NCBI GenBank assembly: GCA_947475245.1 | Contig: CANJLW010000001.1 | Span: forward strand, 1 to 36,024 | Origin: Acetobacteraceae bacterium | GTDB taxonomy: Bacteria; Pseudomonadota; Alphaproteobacteria; Acetobacterales; Acetobacteraceae | DNA length: 36,024 bases | Reading direction: 5' to 3' | The notes under the pieces: generated by a model | Told to the model about the DNA's origin: nothing | What the model saw: only the letters and a program-made list of their open reading frames with translations | Databases searched by the model: none | Part shown: positions 32,166 through 36,024 of the stretch, piece after piece | Position numbering within the stretch: the stretch's first letter is position 1 | Layout of the letters: every line of letters begins with the position of its first letter | Translations under genes and position numbers: made by a program

Positions 32166-32786
32166 ATGATCAGACAAGTGTGTGGACCCCTTGCACTATT
32201 TCTTGGGATGGGAGTGATGTTGACAAGCTGCGCGCCCACTCCGGAAAACTGCAGACTAGACCAGACTGCGACCGGCATGTTTCTCGGGGCATTGTTCGGA
32301 GCGGGAGCAGGCGCGGTAGGTGCCGCTATTGGAGGGGCAAACACTGGTACAGCCGCCTTAATTACGGCAGGTGCTGGTATCGTCGGAGCAGCTATTGGAG
32401 GTGAGATCGGTCGGCGGGGCGACGAAGCCTGTAAACAACAGGCGCGAAGCCGCGCCCTTGAACTTGCACTGGCTCGTAACGCTGCACAGGTACCGCAATC
32501 TCGCTCTTCGACCTCATCGAGTAGCACGCCACGTCCGCCGGCGACGCCTTCGCCAGTTCGAAAGGCCCCGGCCTCGGCACCACAGCCGAAGTATGAGGTT
32601 GTGACATGGACCAACCCCGGCACCGGGCGTTCCGGAGAGATCCAGCCATTGAGTGCGATGAGTGATCCCGTCACGAAGGAAGATTGTATGATACATCGTG
32701 ACTCAATTCTCGAAAATGGGACAGTGCAAGTGGTAGAACAGAAGTTCTGTAGGGGCGCTGACGGAAGGACCAGGATAGCGAATTGA
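32166..32786 (+). CDS. Glycine-zipper outer-membrane lipoprotein (17-kDa-antigen-like)
   Basis: A 206-residue lipoprotein precursor. The signal sequence ends in lipobox LTSC (Cys22), followed by APTP (no Asp at +2, so outer-membrane sorting is likely). Residues about 35-80 form a glycine-zipper (GMFLGALFGAGAGAVGAAIGG, then GAGIVGAAIGGEIGRRGDEAC) able to insert in membrane. A Ser/Pro-rich linker (about 113-138) leads to a C-terminal part with VTWTNPGTGRSGEIQPL and CMIHRD...EQKFCRGADGR. These resemble the end of rickettsial 17-kDa surface antigen-type proteins. GGAGTGAGG precedes ATG 32166. The stop overlaps the following protease start. Possible periplasmic partner or substrate of the proteases. 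Confidence 0.82.
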   Translation: MIRQVCGPLALFLGMGVMLTSCAPTPENCRLDQTATGMFLGALFGAGAGAVGAAIGGANTGTAALITAGAGIVGAAIGGEIGRRGDEACKQQARSRALELALARNAAQVPQSRSSTSSSSTPRPPATPSPVRKAPASAPQPKYEVVTWTNPGTGRSGEIQPLSAMSDPVTKEDCMIHRDSILENGTVQVVEQKFCRGADGRTRIAN

Positions 32787-33496
32787 TCGCTGCGTGTCTT
32801 TTGAACGGGCAGTCTTCGATTGGTTCGTGCCTTTTTTTCGCGCTTGTTTTGGCTGGACTGTGCCTGTCCGCGCAGTCCAGCCGGGGTAAGGAGCATACCG
32901 GCAGACTAAAAACCGGCACGGCGGTAGCAATCTCGCCAACAGGCCTGTTTCTTACAAATTTTCACGTCATCGACGGTTGTTTGACTATTACCCTATGGTT
33001 ACCTGGTCATGATGGCATCTCCGCCCGAGTGTTGAAGGTCGATGATACCTCGGATATCGCGCTGCTTGCTGCTGACACGACCGGGCCAGTGTCATCGCTT
33101 ATGTTGGCATCCAAAGAAGCGCGGTCCGGTGATCGGGTATCCATGCTCGCGTTCGCTGCAGATCCGCGAAATCCGCGGATGCCTACGATTGTCAACGGTA
33201 CTATTGTTGGTATGAAGCGAATCTCAAATGGGAGATCGGTTCTGGTTGTAAATGCCCCACTGAATCCGGGTGCGAGCGGCGGGGCGGTCGTTGACAAGCA
33301 GCATAGAATAGTCGGCCTGATTTTTGGACGATTGCGCAATCGTGTCTCGCGCGCCGTTGCGGTGCCAATCTCCGCGCTTAGGCAATTCGTTGGTAAAGAC
33401 GACGCGGTCTCCACCGAAAGCGTGGATGAACGGCGTGGAGGGAAAAAGATGGTTGAGCTTTTAAATGCGGGATCTGCGTTGATTCAATGCAGTTAG
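32783..33496 (+). CDS. Exported trypsin-like (HtrA-type) serine protease
   Basis: A 237-residue protein with an N-terminal signal peptide or anchor (hydrophobic about 12-30, LFFALVLAGLCLSA). A compact trypsin-like domain follows: H61 in FLTNFHVIDG, D91 in SDIALLAAD and S165 in NPGASGGAVVD, all in HtrA order and spacing. No PDZ domain, so it is much shorter than DegP/DegQ. It starts at TTG 32783, overlapping the lipoprotein stop (TTGA); no later start with better signals is seen. It is followed by a hairpin. It is a second periplasmic protease in the same operon as the FHA-linked one, perhaps a paired or cascade protease (inference). Confidence 0.85.
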   Translation: MIAACLLNGQSSIGSCLFFALVLAGLCLSAQSSRGKEHTGRLKTGTAVAISPTGLFLTNFHVIDGCLTITLWLPGHDGISARVLKVDDTSDIALLAADTTGPVSSLMLASKEARSGDRVSMLAFAADPRNPRMPTIVNGTIVGMKRISNGRSVLVVNAPLNPGASGGAVVDKQHRIVGLIFGRLRNRVSRAVAVPISALRQFVGKDDAVSTESVDERRGGKKMVELLNAGSALIQCS

Positions 33497-33501
33497 ATGC
33501 C

Positions 33502-33531
33502 AACCGCTTCGATGTCTCATTCGAAGCGGTT
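33502..33531. terminator. Hairpin terminator at the end of the island operon
   Basis: AACCGCTTCGA (33502-33512) and TCGAAGCGGTT (33521-33531), a perfect 11-bp stem with an 8-nt loop, 6 nt after the protease stop. No T-tract. Confidence 0.6.
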
Positions 33532-33579
33532 AGTCACGACTAGGTCGTCCATTGCGGTCCGGTGTATAAACCCCGGGCT

Positions 33580-33614
33580 CGTGTCACCTGGATTGGGTCA
33601 GCTTCCCGACAGGC
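33580..33614 (+). repeat. 35-bp direct repeat, right copy flanking the signalling island
   Basis: 34/35 identical to 27648-27682. It overlaps the last codons and stop (33598-33600) of the minus-strand binding-protein gene, which would remain intact after integration at this site, as is usual when elements target gene 3' ends. Confidence 0.85.
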
Positions 33615-34602
33615 CATATGCCTCGGGGAAGAAGTAATCCTTCCAGGATTTCGGCTTTACTTTGATTGTGCCGACCTCCGCCATGAATTCGGCGCCCTTC
33701 ATCGTGGCTTCCGGCACCATCGTCCAGGTCACGTCCTTGCCGCTGCCGGCGGCGGCGACGAAATCGACGGAGAGTTTCGATCCGCTGTCCTCGATCCAAT
33801 AGCTTGCCGCGGTACGGATGTCGGCGTTGACGCGATCTGTCGCCTCCGCCAGCGCGTTATAGACGGCCTGGGACAGCTTCGGGTTGCGATCATGGAATTT
33901 GGCCGAGGTATAGGCCACTGTATAGGTCGTGCGCCCGCCCATGATGTCGTATGAATTGGCGATGGCGCGGATGCCCGGCTTTTCCAGTTGCTGCTGCATA
34001 AAGGGCGGCAGCGCCACGGTGCAGTTTACGTCGCCCGCGCCGCTCAGCAGCGCGACCGTGGCGTCGGCCGGGGACATGGTGACAGTCGCCGGGTCGAAGC
34101 GGGCATATTCCTTGATCCCGTAAAGCTTTGCCGCGGCCATCTGCACGGCGATCGCCGGCGACGACACGCGCAACGACGGCACCGGGATTTTCCGGCATTT
34201 GCCGAGATCGCTCAGTTCTTTGATCTCCGGGTCGTTGGTGGTGATCATGAACGGCAGCGTGACCAGGGCGCTGATGGCGCGCACTTCCTGCGCCGTGCCG
34301 CGTGCCTTGGCCCAGAGCGTGAACATGCCGTGCGGGCTGCCCCCGACGATATCGACGGTATCCGACAGCAGCGCGTCGTTCATGACCGCGGGGCCATTGA
34401 AGCGAACGCCGGAGACTTTGACCTCTGGGATGCCGAGGGCTGCCGCGTGCTTCTGGATCAGCTTTTCGTGCTCGATCACATTGAACTGTAGGTAGCCCAT
34501 GGAGAACTGCCGAGCGATGCGGACTTCGGGGATTTGGGCGGCGGCGGGGGAGGAGAGGGCGAGAGTTGCCGCGAGTCCGACAAATGCGATGGTCTTGTTC
34601 AT
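33598..34602 (-). CDS. ABC transporter substrate-binding protein, NMT1/SsuA-like
   Basis: A 334-residue periplasmic binding protein with a Sec signal peptide (MNKTIAFVGLAATLALSSPAAAQ, cleavage after AAA/Q near 22-23). The mature part starts IPEVRIARQFSMGYLQFNVIEHEKLIQKHAAALG, the opening of nitrate/sulfonate/bicarbonate- and thiamine-precursor-type binding proteins, and contains GGSPHGMFTLWAKARG and a Cys pair (KCRKIP / DVNCTVALPP) that may form a disulfide. ATG 34602 has GAGGA 5 nt upstream. No permease or ATPase lies downstream; the island was apparently inserted exactly at its 3' end, which could have separated it from such partners. It follows the hydantoinase B and coiled-coil genes on the same strand. 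Ligand unknown. Confidence 0.86.
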   Translation of the reverse strand: MNKTIAFVGLAATLALSSPAAAQIPEVRIARQFSMGYLQFNVIEHEKLIQKHAAALGIPEVKVSGVRFNGPAVMNDALLSDTVDIVGGSPHGMFTLWAKARGTAQEVRAISALVTLPFMITTNDPEIKELSDLGKCRKIPVPSLRVSSPAIAVQMAAAKLYGIKEYARFDPATVTMSPADATVALLSGAGDVNCTVALPPFMQQQLEKPGIRAIANSYDIMGGRTTYTVAYTSAKFHDRNPKLSQAVYNALAEATDRVNADIRTAASYWIEDSGSKLSVDFVAAAGSGKDVTWTMVPEATMKGAEFMAEVGTIKVKPKSWKDYFFPEAYGLSGS

Positions 34603-34685
34603 GGGTTCCTCGGGTCTTTGGCCAGAGGATGTACTTGCCTGTGCGGCAGGCCGAGGTCAATCGCCGGGATGGCGAGGCGTTCCGT

Positions 34686-35015
34686 TCAGAACCAATGAAA
34701 GCCCTTGGCCATCATGGTTGAAAGGCCGATGGCGGTGGCGATGAGCGCACCGAACAAGACGCGAAAATCGCGATCGGCGGTCTGGTTAACCCGCTGAAAC
34801 TGGTCCTGGATCCGTTGGAACTGGTCGGTGGTCGAACGCTGCAACCGATCGATCTGTTCGTGGTTGGCGCGACGTTCCTGCCGCATCTCGTCACGCAAAT
34901 CGACAATCGCCTCTTTGGTCGAGGCAGCGATATGTTCCAATACGGCCACACGAGCTTCCATAACCCAATCCTCGCTCGGCCTTTCGAATTTTTCAAGTGG
35001 ATTCATGCCATCCAT
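34686..35015 (-). CDS. Coiled-coil membrane-anchored protein, tandem copy A (2 heptad units)
   Basis: A 109-residue protein: MDGMNPLEKFERPSEDWVMEARVAVLEHI, then a long charged helix (about 30-80) and a C-terminal TM helix (RVLFGALIATAIGLSTMMAKG) ending FHWF. The coiled coil holds two heptads, DQFQRIQ and DQFQRVN. GGAGG lies 10 nt before ATG 35015. It is nearly identical to copies B and C. A soluble coiled coil anchored by a C-terminal tail suggests a scaffold or adaptor at the inner membrane; the function is unknown. It is last of the three, 83 bp before the binding-protein gene on the same strand. Confidence 0.82.
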   Translation of the reverse strand: MDGMNPLEKFERPSEDWVMEARVAVLEHIAASTKEAIVDLRDEMRQERRANHEQIDRLQRSTTDQFQRIQDQFQRVNQTADRDFRVLFGALIATAIGLSTMMAKGFHWF

Positions 35016-35098
35016 TTGTATGCAGCCTCCGTGGACCGCCGGGATTGAAGCATGGATTGGTGAATACTTGGTTAAGCCGGGTTGGTCGGCTATCGACT

Positions 35099-35452
35099 TC
35101 AGAACCAGTGAAAGCCCTTGGCCATCATGGTGGACAGACCTATTGCGGTGGCGATCAGGGCACCGAACAAGACGCGAAAATCGCGATCGGCGGTCTGCTG
35201 AACCCGCTGGAACTGATCCTGGATACGCTGAAACTGGTCCTGGATGCGTTGAAACTGGTCAGTGGTGGAACGCTGCAACCGATCGATTTGTTCGTGGTTG
35301 GCGCGACGTTCCTGCCGCATCTCGTCACGCAGATCGACAATCGCCTCTTTGGTCGAGGCAGCGATATGTTCCAGTACGGCCACACGAGCTTCCATAACCC
35401 AATCCTCGCTCGGCTTTTCAAATTTTTCAAGCGGATTGTTCATGCCATCCAT
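35099..35452 (-). CDS. Coiled-coil membrane-anchored protein, tandem copy B (3 heptad units)
   Basis: A 117-residue paralogue of copy A with the same N-terminus (one extra Asn: MDGMNNPLEKFEK), the same helix and the same C-terminal TM and FHWF end. The coiled coil has three consecutive heptads (DQFQRIQ, DQFQRIQ, DQFQRVQ). Start ATG 35452, with GGAGG upstream as in the others. The intergenic spacer (35016-35098) is almost identical to that between B and C, so the duplication unit includes the leader. Confidence 0.82.
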   Translation of the reverse strand: MDGMNNPLEKFEKPSEDWVMEARVAVLEHIAASTKEAIVDLRDEMRQERRANHEQIDRLQRSTTDQFQRIQDQFQRIQDQFQRVQQTADRDFRVLFGALIATAIGLSTMMAKGFHWF

Positions 35453-35534
35453 TTGTATGCAGCCTCCGTGGACCGCCGGGATTGAAGCATGGATTGGTGA
35501 ATACTTGGTTAACCCGGGTGGTCGGCTATCGACT

Positions 35535-35843
35535 TCAGAACCAGTGAAAGCCTTTGGCCATCATGGTCGACAGGCCGATCGCGGTGGCGATCAAGGCACC
35601 GAACAAGACGCGAAAATCCCGGTCGGCGGTCTGCTGAACCCGCTGGAATTGATCGGTGGCGGAACGCTGCAACCGATCAATCTTTTCGTGAGTCGCGCGG
35701 CGTTCCTGCCGCATCTCGTCACGCAGATCGACGATCGCCTCTTTGGTAGAGGCGGCGATATGTTCCAGTACGGCGACACGAGCTTCCATAGCCCAATCGT
35801 CGCTCGGCCTGTCGAATTTTTCAAGTGGATTCATGCCATCCAT
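35535..35843 (-). CDS. Coiled-coil membrane-anchored protein, tandem copy C (1 heptad unit)
   Basis: A 102-residue paralogue with a single DQFQRVQ heptad and the most sequence changes (FDRPSDDWAMEAR, ATHEKIDRLQRSA), so it is probably the oldest or first copy. C-terminal TM and FHWF are conserved. ATG 35843 is chosen by alignment with A and B and the GGAGG at its usual spacing; an upstream ATG at 35906 would add 21 residues encoded by the repeated leader. It lies 66 bp downstream of the hydantoinase B stop. Confidence 0.82.
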   Translation of the reverse strand: MDGMNPLEKFDRPSDDWAMEARVAVLEHIAASTKEAIVDLRDEMRQERRATHEKIDRLQRSATDQFQRVQQTADRDFRVLFGALIATAIGLSTMMAKGFHWF

Positions 35844-35909
35844 GTGTATGCAGCCTCCGGAGACCGACCGGATTGAAGCATGGATTGGCGAATATTTGGT
35901 TAACACCGG

Positions 35910-36024
35910 TCAAACCCCATAGGCACGTCTTGCGGTCGCGGCGTCGATGACCCCTTCCGCAATGTCCCGTCGGACCGCCGAACCATCGCGCTCCGTCGGA
36001 GGTCCATAGCCACCGGAACCGCCG
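35910..36024 (-). CDS. N-methylhydantoinase B / HyuB-family protein, C-terminus (partial)
   Basis: A minus-strand frame enters at the window edge and stops at 35910. It reads GGSGGYGPPTERDGSAVRRD, then IAEGVIDAATARRAYGV. The glycine-rich GG-x-GGYG-x-P followed by ERD-x-x-A-V-x-x-D-(I/V)-x-x-G-x-(I/V)...A-x-x-x-YGV is the standard C-terminal end of hydantoinase B/5-oxoprolinase beta subunits (ATP-dependent cleavage of hydantoin or oxoproline-type rings, cytosolic, with HyuA). Only the last 37 or so residues are seen. It is probably the upstream gene of a unit running into the coiled-coil copies. Confidence 0.82.
   Translation of the reverse strand, partial: GGSGGYGPPTERDGSAVRRDIAEGVIDAATARRAYGV

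Larger units (their letters stand above)
27683..33579 (+). mobile_element. Lower-GC genomic island encoding FHA-protease, PP2C, kinase, lipoprotein and protease
   Basis: Five same-direction genes lie between near-identical 35-bp direct repeats. Codon usage is noticeably more AT-rich (many AAA, AAT, TTT codons) than in the flanking genes. Genes 2-3 and 4-5 overlap at start and stop, so the set behaves as an operon ending in an 11-bp-stem hairpin at 33502-33531. No integrase or transposase is seen inside. The boundaries rest on the repeats and the composition change. Confidence 0.65.

Noticed and set aside
33598-34602. TRAP-type TAXI binding protein
   Set aside because: The opening (ARQFSMGYLQFNVIEHEKLIQK) and overall pattern fit NMT1/SsuA-type ABC binding proteins better.
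34686-35906. CRISPR-like array suggested by regular repeats
   Set aside because: The repeats are about 410-440 bp and protein-coding with conserved starts and TM ends; they are gene duplications, not short repeats with spacers.

Overview
This is a GC-rich proteobacterial chromosome segment. The gene content (Baeyer-Villiger monooxygenases, paired amidohydrolases, orphan ABC binding proteins, hydantoinase B) and the GGGCTTCGCCC-type GC-rich intergenic repeats suggest an alphaproteobacterium, perhaps in the Acetobacterales or Rhodospirillales. That placement is inference, because no rRNA or marker gene is present.

Layout: 1-129 is the edge of an IS256-type insertion sequence. 291-5306 holds a zinc alcohol dehydrogenase facing two Baeyer-Villiger monooxygenase (BVMO) genes. 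5367-7836 looks like a 2.45-kb non-autonomous integrated element. It is bounded by a perfect 20-bp direct repeat with inverted repeats just inside, and carries a decayed response regulator, a small secreted protein and an orphan class III nucleotidyl-cyclase-like gene. 7912-19588 is accessory catabolism: an MFS transporter, a GST, an IlvD/Edd dehydratase, a third BVMO with an alpha/beta hydrolase, an HpcH/HpaI aldolase, a Gfo/Idh/MocA oxidoreductase, a CinA-C protein, an oligopeptide-type binding protein and an arylformamidase-like hydrolase. 19732-25128 is a tight operon of two paralogous amidohydrolases, a luciferase-like monooxygenase, an alpha/beta hydrolase and an MFS transporter. 26599-27564 and 25184-26599 are a MoxR ATPase / CoxE-type VWA pair on the minus strand.

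27683-33579 is a visibly lower-GC 5.9-kb island between two 35-bp direct repeats (34/35 identical). Its right copy overlaps the 3' end of a substrate-binding protein gene. It encodes, in one direction: an FHA-TM-trypsin protein, a PP2C phosphatase, a Ser/Thr kinase with an extracytoplasmic SNase-like domain, a glycine-zipper lipoprotein and a second exported trypsin-like protease. I think this transmembrane phospho-signalling/protease cassette is the best candidate for an undescribed system. The right end (33598-36024) has the binding protein, three tandem copies of a coiled-coil/TM protein whose coiled coils differ by whole heptads, and the C-terminus of hydantoinase B.

How the genes fit together: alcohol dehydrogenase, BVMOs and hydrolases form the usual alcohol to ketone to ester/lactone to hydroxy-acid route, and the dehydratase, aldolase and oxidoreductase could process the resulting acids. 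The substrate cannot be read from sequence. Inferred, not shown: that the island is a defence or envelope-stress module, and that the 2.45-kb element is mobile.
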